Shown here in pieces: positions 1-12,960 of a DNA stretch of 64,000 nucleotides; within the stretch, counting starts at the first letter, position 1; every line of letters begins with the position of its first letter. The position numbers were made by a program, and so were the translations under genes. The stretch is from Lepisosteus oculatus. Lineage: Eukaryota; Chordata; Actinopteri; Semionotiformes; Lepisosteidae. The notes under the pieces were generated by a model. The model saw only the letters and a list, made by a program, of their open reading frames with translations. It made no database searches and was not told the DNA's origin. The stretch is taken from NCBI RefSeq assembly GCF_040954835.1, contig NC_090711.1, positions 3,789,501 to 3,853,500 on the forward strand, given 5' to 3'.

Positions 1-342
1 TGGGGATCCCCTCCACTACCAATGTGCAGAACCACCTGGGTGATGCGACGGCAGCCACAGTGCACACAGTACGCTCCCAACACACCAGCTCTCAGTGGGG
101 AGGAGAACACAGTAATTAAGCCAGGTCATAGATGGGGATTATTAGGAGGCTATGATTGGTAAAGACCAGGGGGGGCATTTGGCCAGGATACGGGGGGAAC
201 ACCCCTACTCTTTTTGAGAAATGCACAGAGAGGCAGGGCTTTGAATTTATGTCTCATCCAAAGCACGGCGCCCTTTTACAGTATAGTGTCCCTGTCCCTA
301 TACTGGGGCATTAGGACCCACACATACTGCAGGGTGAGCTCC
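1..342 (-). repeat. SINE3-like (5S-type) retroposon fragment
   Basis: The stretch resembles, from memory, the body of a very common fish SINE. Its marks are the phrase gatgcgacggcagcc near 40, the phrase tactggggcattaggaccc near 301, and an end at gggtgagct. In full copies that end leads into a 5S-rRNA-derived head read on the other strand. No 5S-like head follows after 342, so this looks like a 5'-truncated copy in reverse orientation, cut off by the window edge on its other side. The family name is recalled, not searched. Confidence 0.55.
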
Positions 343-509
343 TCATTCATGCTCTCTTCTCTTTTCTTCTTCATTTTACGAGTGCAACCACATTACAAAG
401 TGAAGATGTCAAACAGCCCTGGATTCCTTAGGTTTGATCGACACATGATCATGGCAGTGATGGTGTACCTTGTTTTCATTCAGAAATTGATCTGGTAATT
501 TGCTTCCAG

Positions 510-3500
510 GATGAAGCTGAAGAAAAAGAAAAAGAAAAGGAGGAGACAAGTCCCATAATATCCATTAAATTTTCACCAAATGAACAGAAAAGCTTAGGAC
601 TTTCACTTTGTCCAGGTACACAATTCTGCATATTGTGCAAATGTTAATGTATCTTTTGCAGTGTTTAAAGCCATAACATGTTGGCCTTCCAAAGATCTTT
701 TTTTAATACGATATTTCTTGCACGCATTCTGTAATCTGTATTTTAAGTTTGCTGTATCTTTGAAACTGGCAGTTCTTTTTTTATTTCAGTTTTTCATATT
801 TGTGGTATTTTGGCACAAATTGCATTTAATTTTTTTTTGTTCTGGCACAGAATACATTTCATTTTATTATTTTTTTACTTCCGTAAGCATTACCTTATGC
901 CTTTGATATTTAGTAAAATTTGTCTTTCATGGTTTCATAATGTTTCAAGTTCTTATAATACAGTTATTAATCCAGGGTCTAAGCAATATGCTACACATCT
1001 TGAGAGCTGTCAGTCCACTTGTTCAGTTTTTATTTGATCTCACAGAACATTAAGGTTGCGGCAAGATCAGCTCTATATGCCAATAAGAAAAAACTCCAGT
1101 TTACTGATACCTGGTGGTAGTCATGAATCTGTCTTTGCAGTGGTTGTCCTGGAGGCCCTGAAAACAGAATCAGAGGACCACGATTCTTCAGACAGTGAGG
1201 TTAGCATCGCAGTAATCTCACTCCAGCCTCGATCACTTAATCATTCCGCAGGCCCGGAGAGATTGTGCGAATGTTAAACATATTCAGAATGACAGTCGTG
1301 TTTTGAATTTTGCATGAGAGCGGCTTGAATTACTGTGGGAAAATCTTAATTACAAGTAACGTCGACTCTGATGACAAGATATCTTTTTTTATAGAGCTGC
1401 GTAGGATTTTCAAGCCAGGGTACGTCAGTGGCCAGTGTGTGTAGCCGCTAGTGTGAAGTTGAGATCAGTCTGCCAAGGCTCTCTTGGTTTTCCAGCTTGC
1501 AGCTTTGCGGTCTTGTCAGAGAGATGTGCCACTCCCACAGCCAGCTGGCACTCGCTTTGCTGTAGTGCTCTGTGGATCTGCCACCATGGGAAATGACATA
1601 CAGTATGGCTCTAGAAGTGGGCGTGGCAGATGTATGCATCCACATGTCTCATTCTCTCCAGACCAGGACAGCAGTAAACCTCAGAGAGCAGAGAGTCTTA
1701 AAACATTTTTTTTAAAGTATCCATTTTATGTGTGCATATGTGCTGGGGGTGTAACACAACATAGCTTGTAAGCGACCTTTATGACTCATCTTGAGTTAGT
1801 TTTGAAATGCTGAAGGGTGGTTGAGAACACGTCTGCTTGAAACAATGTCAGCTTCTCCTAGAATTCTAGTAACTGGAGTATTTTCTAGGAATGGGTCTTT
1901 GTAAAGATTTCACAGAACTCCCCTGCACTGTAAGCTGGGCTTGTGAGTCTGCAAACACAACCCTCAAATAATGTTACAAATCATGAACTCAATCACCACT
2001 GCCCTTTGCATTCATTCTAATTTCTCAGTGATTGACATAAAAAAGCACGTGGTACCTGCAGCTTCTGCAGATGGAAATGCTGTTCTAAGTGCCTTATCAG
2101 CTATATGTGTTGCGTTCATGTAGATGACGATCACGTACGATTCTGAAAGCAACCAGGAAATGCTCTCTGAAGACACTAGCTCTCCCAAGAGAAAAGAGAA
2201 CATGAGGAAGAGGAAAAGAGGCCCAGCTGAGCTTAAGGAAGGTAAGGGACACACGTTTGCCAATTATCTCCTAGCAAAGGTAGTGGAGTCAGATCTGCGA
2301 GAGATGGACCTGCTATGAGGAGTGAAGCATTGGCATCTGGTTTTGGGTCACCAACAGCCACTGTTGGGGGCTCCCATTCATTGTGCACTTCATTCTGATC
2401 GTTGTATTCCACATTTCCACATCTTTCCCCTTCTCTTTTAAACTGTGGAATCAGTGATTGTTAATCACAATTCATCAGCCATTGTATATCAAGATTAATC
2501 GGTGATCAAGATTAATCATTTTCCTTCCATGCTCTTGAGAATCAGTGCTAGTTAATCGGGATTAATCGGTAATTATTGATCACGATTAATTGTTTATTTT
2601 TTATGCTCTCGAGAATTGGTGATTGTTAGTCAGCGTAAATCAGTGATTATTAATCAGGATTAACTGGTTGTTGCTTAACTCCACAAATCCCCTCAGATCA
2701 CATCAGAGCCACCGCTTCTCAGACTGTAAATCCAGCAGTACACAGAGGGGAGATTTAGCACTGGGGGGAGGTCAGTGCTGCTCTCACAGACACCACTGCA
2801 TGCTCACAACTGGCCCACCAGACCCAGGGACCAAGTCAAGCCTTTCCTGACCCAGTGCCACTCGGGCAGTCATGTGTGTCACCTACAGGAGTCCTGGGAA
2901 CAGTCAGCTGGCAGCATAGCTCTGGGCTGTGTCTGGTTTAGAGGCTCAACAAGCAGCCTGAAGACTGCCTCAACTGGTTAAGCCACTCAGGAGCCCTTTT
3001 CCCATTTTTTAATCTGTTTAAACAGTACGAGGGAAACTCTTTTCCCCCGATGGCACAGATTCACTCCACTCCGCAAACGTTAAAGAGGAGCCACACCTCC
3101 CGCCAGCACAAACAGGCAGAAGGGTTGTCCGCCGTCACGCGGACTCGCACACGCCTGTCGCCTCGCTTGATTAATGAGAACGCCGAAATATGAGGAAAGA
3201 TTGCAGGCTCCGCGAAAACAATTTCTGGGGCTCTGTCAAACACCTGGGCTATTTGCTCTCGCTAAGTGGTGTACACACTGCCCAAGTGTTTGCCCAAGGT
3301 GATATAACTGCATCATGAGAACTATTGATAAGGCAAGTTAGCTGATCCGAAGAAGACTGAATGCAAGAAGGGGGCAATAACTTGTTCTGTGGTTTGCAAG
3401 GGTCGGCTCTGTGCCAGTGAAAGCATTTTCAGACTTATGTTTGCACAAATATGCCTCCACTCCGAGTTCCTGCATGGGTTATCATAATTAGTCTTGATTG

Positions 3501-3691
3501 ACAACTCCCGCCCCGTTCTATACAGCAGATCCCTAGATACGGGGATGTGTTTCATACAGACCTTGTTTAATTTTAAGAGTCTTTCTGTAGACGCGGCTGT
3601 TTGTGCAGTCCAAATTGCTGAAGAGGGATTTCCTATAGGTTACCAAATACTGGAAATCGACCCCGATAAGAAGGCTGTTGGAAGTACTTAG
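510..3691 (+). CDS. 3'-terminal exons of an unidentified gene (C-terminal ~93 residues)
   Basis: Four candidate exons join without breaking phase: 510-615, 1141-1199, 2124-2241 and 3639-3691, the last ending in TAG. Each has an AG acceptor (ttccag, tttgcag, catgtag, ctatag). The donors are gtacac, gttagc, gtaagg. Phases run 0>1, 1>0, 0>1, 1>stop, and only one frame is open in the first exon. The encoded tail is acidic and Lys-rich at first (DEAEEKEKEKEE), then serine/acid-rich (ESEDHDSSDSE), then carries a basic cluster that could be a nuclear signal (KRKENMRKRKRG), and ends IDPDKKAVGST. I do not recognise the protein. No upstream exon is visible before 510, so the gene enters from the left. 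The donor at 1200 is weak, which is the main doubt. Human synteny would put CCM2L upstream of HCK, but I could not match this tail to it. Confidence 0.4.
2440..2670. repeat. Degenerate tandem array rich in GATTAATC
   Basis: Exact GATTAATC octamers occur at 2493-2500, 2510-2517 and 2560-2567, with near variants at 2551, 2584, 2648 and 2657. The anchor atgctctYgagaat recurs at 2529 and 2603 (74 bp apart), and gaatcagtg-like starts occur near 2448, 2540 and 2614. This is a decayed tandem repeat lying in the last intron of the unidentified upstream gene. The motif is also a paired-type homeodomain core. Confidence 0.6.
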
Positions 3692-4329
3692 TCCACATTT
3701 TCTCATGCAGAGATAATATTTGTTCTGTTAAAGGTAAGCTGCTGAAGGACACAGTCTTTTTTTTATTCCTTCCAAGGACAATCACATGGCGAATTAACCC
3801 TTGTGCTGCCATATCTACAGGTGTCCTAAATAACTCCCAGACAAGCCCTCCACACAGCAGCAGACTTTGCTCTAGTTCAAAATATTGTCATGGAAACCTC
3901 GGTGCTTTCCACACCCACAGGTGACTGGAGCTTGTCCTGTTGTGCACAGACCAGTGTCCTTATGTCTGTATAAGCACATGTGCACGGGACCAGAATTTTA
4001 AAAATCCCTCCACAGAATAACTTAAATAGCTGGACCACTATGAGCACCATTCCCTGCTTGAACAGGGCGTGACATGTATCCTGCTAGGCCCTGAATTCTT
4101 TATTCTTATTTAAATTGTTCTTGCAGCATAGCCTTTGGCTGAGGTGGTGATCAGAGCAATGGTTTGTGGGCTTGAACTACACGTTCCACTGCTTCCACCA
4201 GTATTTAGTTTTGAGGTCTGTAGGTTATTCTGTCCCAGGAAGGTTATGTGTCTTAAATTGACATATACATGTTGATATGTCCCTCCTTCCTTCCCTGTTC
4301 TGTTTTAATACACAGACGCTTACATGTTC

Positions 4330-4379
4330 AATAAAACAGGCAGCATGCAAACATACACTCACAATAGCACATTAATAAA
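4330..4379 (+). terminator. Candidate polyadenylation signals of the upstream gene
   Basis: AATAAA hexamers lie at 4330-4335 and 4374-4379, about 640-690 bases after the TAG at 3689-3691 of the unidentified gene. They are the first clear hexamers after that stop. Assignment depends on the exon model being right. Confidence 0.35.
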
Positions 4380-6049
4380 AGACACTCTGAACTGTATAAA
4401 TAATTCAGCATCTATTTACAAAAATAGTAGTTAAAAAATGTCATTTATGCGATACAATTGTTATAGTGGTCTGAATGGATCTAATCCCAGATCCTACGTC
4501 AAGTTATAATGAACACTGAACACAGTTATGCTGATGAAACAGTGGAATAGATTAATACTCTTCATTCTGTGGAATTAATGTCTGAGATTTGGTTTCAAGC
4601 ACAAATCAAATCTGTTTAGGTCGGCCTGAGCCCCCAGAGGAAGCCTCATTTGACATACAGGGGTTTCCAATATTTGGCTAATGTTTACAGGATCGTTCAC
4701 TTATCCTGACCAGTTTAACATTTTTTAAAGAATTTCAGCACTTGATGAAGTAAAGTGACCTGCTGTAGAAAACCTGCTGGCCCTCAGTGAATCTGGTCTG
4801 TGTATGTATATGTATTGTATTTTTGATATGATATAATTCAAAGATTCCAACAGTGTTTGATTCCTGTAAAAATGTATGCATGATAATTTTTCTCTTAAGT
4901 AGAGTGTACTTCACTTTTCATAAGCTCTAGGAGTCTTGCGTTCTCAGAAAACCTGGGAGAAATTCCTCTGTATGGCAGCAAATGCAGGAACAGGTTCTCT
5001 GTTACTTTGTTATTGTGGTTTCCAAAGCAAGAATGAAGAAGCTCATCTGGCTCTCTGAGTGACAGAGGCCCAGACACACTTGAGGTGAATTCAGTCAGTT
5101 GTGCTGCTAGTCACGGCCGTATCTAAGAGCAGCATTTCATCTTAACAGGAAAGGGAAATACTGTATCAGTTAACAGCAGTCACATTATCAGACACTGAGT
5201 TCATGATCAAAAAGCTTCACACTAATGGCTATCTAACCATAACAGCTAATATATGTAGTATCAATTGACTTATGGGGGCCCTCTACATGCTTGACATCTT
5301 TCAACACTGACAGTCATTTTAGTGCTGCCTGTATTGTCTCTCTCTTGCTATCAATTCCTCATTTTCAGGGTATGTGCACTGCAGCTGTTTAAATATTCAT
5401 CAGGCTCTTTTGGTGTAGGCTGACTGTGAAAGGCGAAACTAGGCGGAACTGGTTTTCTCTTTTTATTTCCAATTACCAAACCAAATGTATTCACAGGGGG
5501 CGACTTTATACTTCACTGATGGCACAAATTCTCAGTGCTGTTTTGCACATGATTGGTGTGTCGGCTCATAATCCTTCCGGTGATTTGCTTTTTTTTTACT
5601 ATTTTTAAAATAATTCAGCATTTGATCTCACCCGATTTGGCATGCCAATTGTGTGGATCTTAAGGTGCCACAATCCATGCAACTGCACACATTGAGATTG
5701 AGGGAGAATGAGGAAATGTGGGCAGGTTCCTCCGACCCACCCACCTGCGAGACAGTCATGATTTAACACGTCACAAGCAATGCAGTCCTGCACTGCCGAT
5801 TACAGGAGAGACATGTCCCTCTTCTGGCAGTACTCCATGCCTACAAGTGCCAGGGGTCTCTGTGTTTGCTGAGAGACAAGAGAACGCTGGTCAGTTAATC
5901 CAACCCTATCCTCTGTGGTGCACAGTGTGCTCCACTGCTTGGGAATTTCTGTCTCGAACCCGTGATCACAGAGCTCAAACTGTGCAAGAAAACCCTGACC
6001 ATCTATCAGGTGTCTCGCATCCTCAAGCACCAACAGCTTTTTTCTTCAG

Positions 6050-6550
6050 CTTTTAGCTCCTCCCCTAACCCTTGTCTCCTCCACCGACAATATTCAGCTC
6101 CTCTCCAACAAAGCTCAGTTCCTTCTCCAATACACAGCTCCTACTCCTACCTACAGCTCCACCCCCACCACACAGCTCCTCCCCCAATACTCAGCTTCTC
6201 TCCCACTGCTCAGCTCCTCCCTCTGGATACATAGCCCCTCCTCCAGCCCACAGCTCCCCCCCACCACACAGCTCCTCCCCCAATACTCAGCTTCTCTCCC
6301 ACTGCTCAGCTCCTCCCTCTGGATACATAGCCCCTCCTCCAGCCCACAGCTCCTCCCCCACCACACAGCTCCTCCCCCAATACTCAGCTTCTCTCCCACT
6401 GCTCAGCTCCTCCCTCTGGATACATAGCTCCTCCTCCAGCCCACAGCTCCTCCCCCACCACACAGCTCCTCCCCCATCACACAGCTCCTCCCCCACCACA
6501 CAGCTACTCCTCCAACACAGAGCTCCTCCCCCATCTCACAGATCCACCTC
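6050..6550. repeat. CT-rich minisatellite, ~96-bp higher-order unit
   Basis: Three copies of a 96-97 bp unit begin at caatactcag (6185, 6281, 6378). They are built from degenerate sub-units of the CAGCTCCTCCCCC type that continue on both sides. The + strand is almost purely C/T with short CAG/CACA interruptions, a strong strand asymmetry. Open frames across it on both strands come from the repeat and are not genes. Confidence 0.9.
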
Positions 6551-7762
6551 CAACAGCAGTGAATTCCACTATACCAAAAGACTGGTGTCCTTCCATGGGA
6601 GAATTCAGTTACAGGGGTCCCATGAGGTGCCGAGATTATAACAGTCTGTTTCTATGAAAACTCAACATACACACACAAACAGAATTTGCAGAATTTATGG
6701 ACAAAATTAACTGTGCATGAACACTGTCACCAGTGTCACATAGGATGAGTGAGTTGTTATAACATATCCAATTGCAGTTTTTATAAAGTATTTTTGGCAA
6801 GACCTTAAATTTATGGACAAGCCAACTAACGAATGTGTGTTGCGGTTTATTTGTTATACAAGCAAAGGATTGCAAGGCATTAATTCATAATAACACTCTT
6901 GTATCCTCAGGGAAAGGCAACTCTTCTGTTACAGGATTTTAAACAGTTCAATAAACTAATTGCTGAACTAATCCTTAATTGATTAATTTACCCAGGTGCT
7001 GAGGATCACTATTATAAGGATTAGCTGGAGCAAAGACTGCTCTACACATTGAACATTATTTTGACTGCATGTTGTGATTTTAAATCTACAGTTTTGCACA
7101 GCCGGTTTCCAAGAAAGGTGAAAATGAGTGCCTCCCTGATGCAGAGCAGATCTCCCAGTGACAATGAACAAGGCTAAACACCGGAGAGGTGAGTGAGAGA
7201 GAGCACGGCTGCGCACTCAGATAAGAGAGCTCATTTCTGTTCCACAGCCAGTAGAGGGCGCATTGACTACATCCCAGACACCGACAGTAAATGCTGCACC
7301 ACACATGAACGCTGTGGTTTGGCTTTTCTCGTTCAGCTTCAATAACAATATGAATGAGATTTCTTTCTCTTAAGAAAAAACGAAAGAAGAAGTGGATGTT
7401 CAACTGCTTTAGTAATTGAGCAAGGTCCTGCACCTCATTTTCAGTGGCAGCAGTCTATCCATTTCTCCAGGGTCATAGTGCCCTGGGGCCCAGCAGGAAA
7501 GCACAGGACACAAGGTTGGACTGCAGCCCACGAGTGGACTCACAGACAGATACAGTTCAGAGACCCCAGTTAATCCAGCTGGCATGTCTCTGGGAGCTGG
7601 GAAGACACTGGAGCTCTGGGCAAAAATGACAAGACCATGCAATATCATTTTTATGGATTGTTTTGCTTGTGGGCCCTTTTTAGGGTATGGAAACAGCTGA
7701 TTCCAATGTTCAGAAGAAAAGAAGTACATAAATAAAAGAAAGCCACCCAATGACTTTCTATT

Positions 7763-7795
7763 TAGCATAGGACAGCATAGGACAGCACAGGACAG
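7763..7795. repeat. Short tandem repeat, 10-bp unit x3
   Basis: Three consecutive copies of agcataggac (the last reads agcacaggac). Confidence 0.8.
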
Positions 7796-10784
7796 TAATC
7801 AATGATTTAAGCTTACCACAACTTAAAAATTCCATAGTGCGTTTTGTAGCCTATAAAGAGCTTATTTGGAGAAGGTTTGACCCTCTTGTCATCAAAAATA
7901 AGCAATAAGCAAGCATTCTTGTTATATTTGCTCTGTTTATCCGTTTAGTCCTGAATATTATTTCAAACCACAGAGATCTTAACATGCCTAATTTTTTATT
8001 TCTAATCACAACCATGCAGTATATGTATCGGGAACAGACTAAGGATGTCTGTAAACCTTTTTACTGACCACAATGTTGAAGGACTGAGAAAAGTCTTGCA
8101 AGATGAGGAAAAACGTCTTTAGGTAAATTAAAATTCCCGAACTTTTCGTATTTGAAATTTTTATATAAATACGGGTTCAGTATGCCGGAAATAGAAAATC
8201 ATATTCTCCAGTCGAGTTGTCTAGGTGTGCATGTAACATTCAGTATTTGACAAATCATTCTCATTGTCTCTCCGGTATTGCAACGTCAGGCAGGCTAAGA
8301 ATAGCACTGAAATATAAACCCTTTTATTGCCTGTACCCATTGTTAAGGCCCTCTGTGCTCTGAGCTGGTAATTCTAGTTTTACCTGTTCCAATGTGCTGC
8401 ACCTACAGTTATCAAATAATGTGCATTTAAGCTTTAATAAGGGCAAGTCTACTATTATGGCAGCAAATACAGCCAAGCACTGTTTTCTGTACAAATACAG
8501 GTGCTATGTATCTAATGTAACATAACTGATTATGTTTTGTTTTGCAAATAGTGTTTCCCTTGAATTCCAAACCAACCAAAGAATTTATGATTCTGAAGAA
8601 TTGAACATGCATTACCTGGTATAATTTTAGACCCAGGGGGAGCACACTGTTATGTTCTGTTGTTTGCATGTTTCTTTGTAACTTTGTAACTCTGTTGTAT
8701 TTTGTGCCATGAAATGTAATTTAATTGATAGACATAGGGTAGTTCAGCTATTCCACAGTATCACCGCAGTACCAGGATTTCCGATAAGCTTTCAGCCCCT
8801 GAGTGAACATGAGCTGGACTGCAAACTCTATGCCTGCACACAGTCCTTTTGCAAATATAAGTCTGCCCTCTAGTGGATCGGAGTCTGGGCCTTTGGCTTT
8901 GTTTCAGGTCTAGTTCCCTTTCTTTTTACAGTAGGTAACACCAATGAAGACAACAAAATGATTTATGAGATAGGAAGCATTATGGAAAACTTACTTCCAG
9001 CACATCCAGCTCTGTAGTTCCTGATACATTACCCATCAGCACTCATCTGCAGGCTGCAAGAGACTCAGCTGCAAGAGCATTCTGCCAAACAGCAGCTGGA
9101 TGTGACACCTTTCCAGTGTGACATTCAACTATTTAGAAATGTCTTCTTAAGGAACACACTGATTGTATCACAAATCATGGACGCAGGCACAAAACACACA
9201 TTTTCATGATGCAAACCAAGCCTTCTGGGTGGTTTCTGATGAAAAATCTGAGCACAGATTGAATAGTTTTAAATTTACTTCCAATTGCCTTCAACGGGAG
9301 TGACGTTGAAAGAAGAAGAAACTTAATTCATATAAAATATGATCTTATATGAATATAAGATCTATTAAATATATCAATGACTAATTAGTAATAAACACAT
9401 TGTTATAAGATAATATGAGTATATGCTATCATAATACATATCATAATAATTAATATGATAATCATATATGTATATTTACATAGAAAAAATGAAATTTAAG
9501 CATGAAACTTAGACAGCTGCCTGTCATATTTGGCTCACGAGAGAATCTCAGCACGTCTTGTATATGCAACTGCGTGTGGGGGTGTGTATTGTGTTTGCAA
9601 TTACATAGCTACCTGCATTGCTCTAAGACAACCTTCAATTCTTTTGTTTTGCAGCCACAGTCCCAAAAGGTAAACATCTTCTGTGCTTCAGTTTTGAAAC
9701 AACACAATATTTTGAAGATTACCCTGGGATTTATTTTCTTTAATAAGTCATGATGCCAGAGATCTCATCTGGGACATTTCCTTCTCCGTCTTCTTTGAAC
9801 TCTGTATCAGGAGTTGCTAAGGTTCGAACAGTGAAGGTGCATGCAGTTCAGAGTTTGAGATGGAATTAACAATTGAATGCTGGATATAGTACTATTTTGC
9901 TGTTATATTCTAGATACTTAAGTTGTACGATACTACTGTACATTTGAAAACTTTGCAAGAAGCACTTTAGGACTTTCTCCATTCAAGAAATGTGCTACTA
10001 TTTGCATCTGCATGACAATCATCTTGGCAGAATAATGTGCTCTGAAGCAGCAAGAGACAACGGGAGCTGTAAAGATCGTTGCTTTCAGCAGAGCATCCTT
10101 GGATGTAGTGCCAGGGTGAAGTTTGGATGTATACTGTACAATAATTGGTTCACATCTTTTTGGATTTGTAACACAAAGGCATTGAGCTATCATTACTTTC
10201 CTCTGGCTCTGCTGAAAAAGGTTACATCCTTGCTTCGCACAGACTAGGGAATAGCTAAAGACGCCAGACTGAGCCCAGCTTGAAACTGAAGTCAGAAGTG
10301 AAAACATTTGGTATTTTCCAGTTTCTTTCATTTTTGCTGAAATCCGATTGGTGCAGGGAGATGGGGAATCACCCCAGAACCAGACCTGTGGCCATCACAC
10401 TGTAAATTCTACATTTTTTTGTCATCAGAAGGCAGGCTGGGTATTTTAAAAACTTAATTTATGCTTTGTTCAAATGTAGGTGTGTTGAATATGTTTGTAA
10501 TGTCATGCCGTCTGCAAGTCCAATGATAAGCATGTCCAGTTGATGCATTCATGGAGCCTTGGTACCTCGCAATTAGTCTATATTTGCTTAACTCCAAATA
10601 CTTTACACTGTACAGTACAGGCACTCTGAATCATGCACCCTAACATGCTTATGGATGTGGTGTTGACATCTAGGTATTAAACTTACATGTTCGAGTAGGG
10701 AACTGCGTCACTGTGCATTCACTGCAGGGACATTAAGGAACACGTTAAGGTTAATTCCACATTGAACATAGAAGAAGCACATGT

Positions 10785-10900
10785 CACCTTCTCACCTTCT
10801 CACCTGATGAAAGCTCTACAGTCGAAATTGGCATTTCTTCTTCCTATTTTTCAGCAGGAAATTAACCTTTTTGTGTTCCTCAAAACTTACAGAATAACCA
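10785..10900 (+). repeat. Diverged retroelement tail with hammerhead-like core
   Basis: Resembles the tail found at 37925-38075. It has CTGATGA at 10804-10810, GAAA at 10824-10827, then a pyrimidine-rich stretch, tttcagcaggaaatt and a ttgttcct-like end. The spacing CTGANGA...GAAA is conserved between the two copies although the rest has drifted. Confidence 0.5.
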
Positions 10901-11914
10901 CAAAAGACCTTTGAGGGCTTGAATAACATTGTAGTGTTAGGATATCTGCCTTTTCAAGTGTTATCAGGTAGTACAGTATGGCCTAAAAGTACGACGAGTA
11001 CAAATTCATTTTAAAACCGAGTGGTCCAGACAGCTACAACCAGACTTCCTAAAATCACTGACAGAAAGGGATCAGACTCCATGATACAGGCAATGTCTCT
11101 TCTTCTGGCACTAAAAGTTGATTTGCTTTGCTACATGGGCACAAGCATTCTTGTGTGTCCAGAAATAATGTCTGTGTTTTTTCTTAATGTGTGCACACTG
11201 CAGTATATTAATATATGTTTTTTTTCTACCCTAATTTGGCCCTTTGTCTTTCTTTTGGTGAAAGGAGTACATTGATAAGCATGCACTAATTATTTTGCTT
11301 CAATGTTAATCTGCAAACATCTGTTAAAACATTGTTACCCACTTACCAAGATCTACTGTTCCACTTAGCAAGATCTACTGTACCAATGTCAATATCGCTT
11401 TCACAGAGCAAAAACTGATATTCTTAAAACTTAAAAGACTATATTCAGTCAGAAACACTCCCACTCTCCAACTCAACGTTTACATGTTCCTCCTCATCCC
11501 ACACTCACTTGTCTTACATGAATACACCAAGTTATACAGCATTTGAATTTCCATCTATACATTAGCCTCCTCATATTTTCCTCCGACTTCTTGAAACACT
11601 ATATAAATTGTACTTCAATCACATACTTTCTTTGCAGGAGTCTAAAGCTCATTACTCTGGTTTCCCCAAACCCTTGGTGCTACCAGTGTCAGTGGCATAC
11701 GTTGTAATATCCCTTTTATGTATTGTGAAAGTCTGCTTGTGAAAGATGTGCACAACGATCCTTTTAATCAGAAAATATTAGTTTCCCTTTTCCTAGTGCC
11801 ATTTAATAAGAGTCTGGGTACTGTTCAAAAGTTTGAAAATACCCTGTACATTGACTCAGTATTGGTCTGTCTCCTGTACGGCAATCCATATATTCACTAC
11901 TGTCTTTGCACAGT

Positions 11915-12180
11915 GCTGCCTCACTGTGTGGGGTTTGTTAGTTCTCCCTGTGTTTGTGTGGGTTTTCCCCCCACATGCCAAAAACATACTGGTAGGTTAA
12001 TTGGCCTCCGGGGAAAGTGACCCTAGTGTGAGTGTGTGTGTTTTTTGTCTGTGTTTCTGCATGGCAAAGGACTGACGTCCCATCTAGGGTGTACCCTTCC
12101 TTGTGCCTGTTGCCTGTTGGGATAGACGACCCTGTATTGAGTAAAGTGATTAGGATGTTAGGATGCACAGATCTTTGCAT
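11915..12180 (+). repeat. L2-like LINE 3' end fragment
   Basis: Has the recognisable order of the fish L2-type 3' region: ttctccctgtgtttgtgtgggttt, ccacatgccaaaaacatac, ggtaggttaattggc, a gtgagtgtgtgtg stretch, a ggtgtaccctt phrase and a gttgggatagac phrase. Heavily diverged and non-coding. Recognition is from memory of the family. Confidence 0.6.
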
Positions 12181-12684
12181 CCTCGAACAGTTCAGTGTCT
12201 TGTCCCCTTTTAGAATATGTACCAGTCATTGATGATGAAGTTCTATGAGTACAAACCCCGGATATGTCCTCTTTTTACTAGCAAAGCTGTCCAACAGAGG
12301 AGTGTTATCTTCTCATGTATCAGCTTGGAGTACAGGCTTGTTGCTAATTAATGTAAAGATGTGCAAGTGCAGCCTTTACCAAAATCAGAATAAGCACCTC
12401 TTCAAATAGGTAACCCAACACGATTTAGCGGACAATATTAATACCCTCCTTAATTGTAAGGACACATGAACAAGATAACTTCCTCACAGATGGCTGGACT
12501 CTGTCTGCTCAGGGACATTGCGCAGGCAAAAATGATAGTAAACCTCAGGATTGCATTTATCTCTAAGCCTTCCTGTATGTGGTGATTTCGTCATTTTAAG
12601 AGGGTATACTGTATAGTGCCGGATGTACTGTACATATTGACACCCTGTATCTGTGAGTAGATATTTGCTTGTTTGATGAGCGCT

Positions 12685-12960
12685 GGGTTGCACAATGGCA
12701 CAGTGATCAGCATCGCTGCCTTGCAGCTCTGGGGTCCTGTGTTCAGATCCTGAGGTGCTGTCTGTGTGGGGTTTGTCAGGGTTTTCACTGGGTTCCCTGG
12801 TTTCAGTGTCAATTATGGTTAGGATTTCCTCTGCACACATAAGATGTCCACGTAATGACAACTGACGCAAAGGTCATTGCACTGACGATGCAAACATTGT
12901 GACTTTTCAAACCGCACAGCAGGGTGAGTAGTGGTTAGGGCCCCTGGACTCGTGACAGGA
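12685..12960 (+). repeat. Diverged SINE/L2-type fragments
   Basis: 12685-12800 matches the head of the same L2-associated repeat (gcacaatggcacagtgatcagcatcgctgcc, then ctctggggtcctgtgttcag). 12905-12955 looks like a tRNA-derived SINE head (gtggttagggcccctggact, then ggaaggttgtggc). Both are short and degraded. Confidence 0.45.

Noticed and set aside
6072-6641. 189-codon open frame (and 82- and 70-codon frames on the other strand)
   Set aside because: All lie in the CT-rich minisatellite; the predicted peptides are repeats of the array (Pro/Ser or Gly/Glu) with no other coding sign.
9650-9675. Possible 15-nt exon (ttgcag ... ggtaaac)
   Set aside because: Good acceptor and donor by eye, but too short to judge and no neighbouring exons to join.
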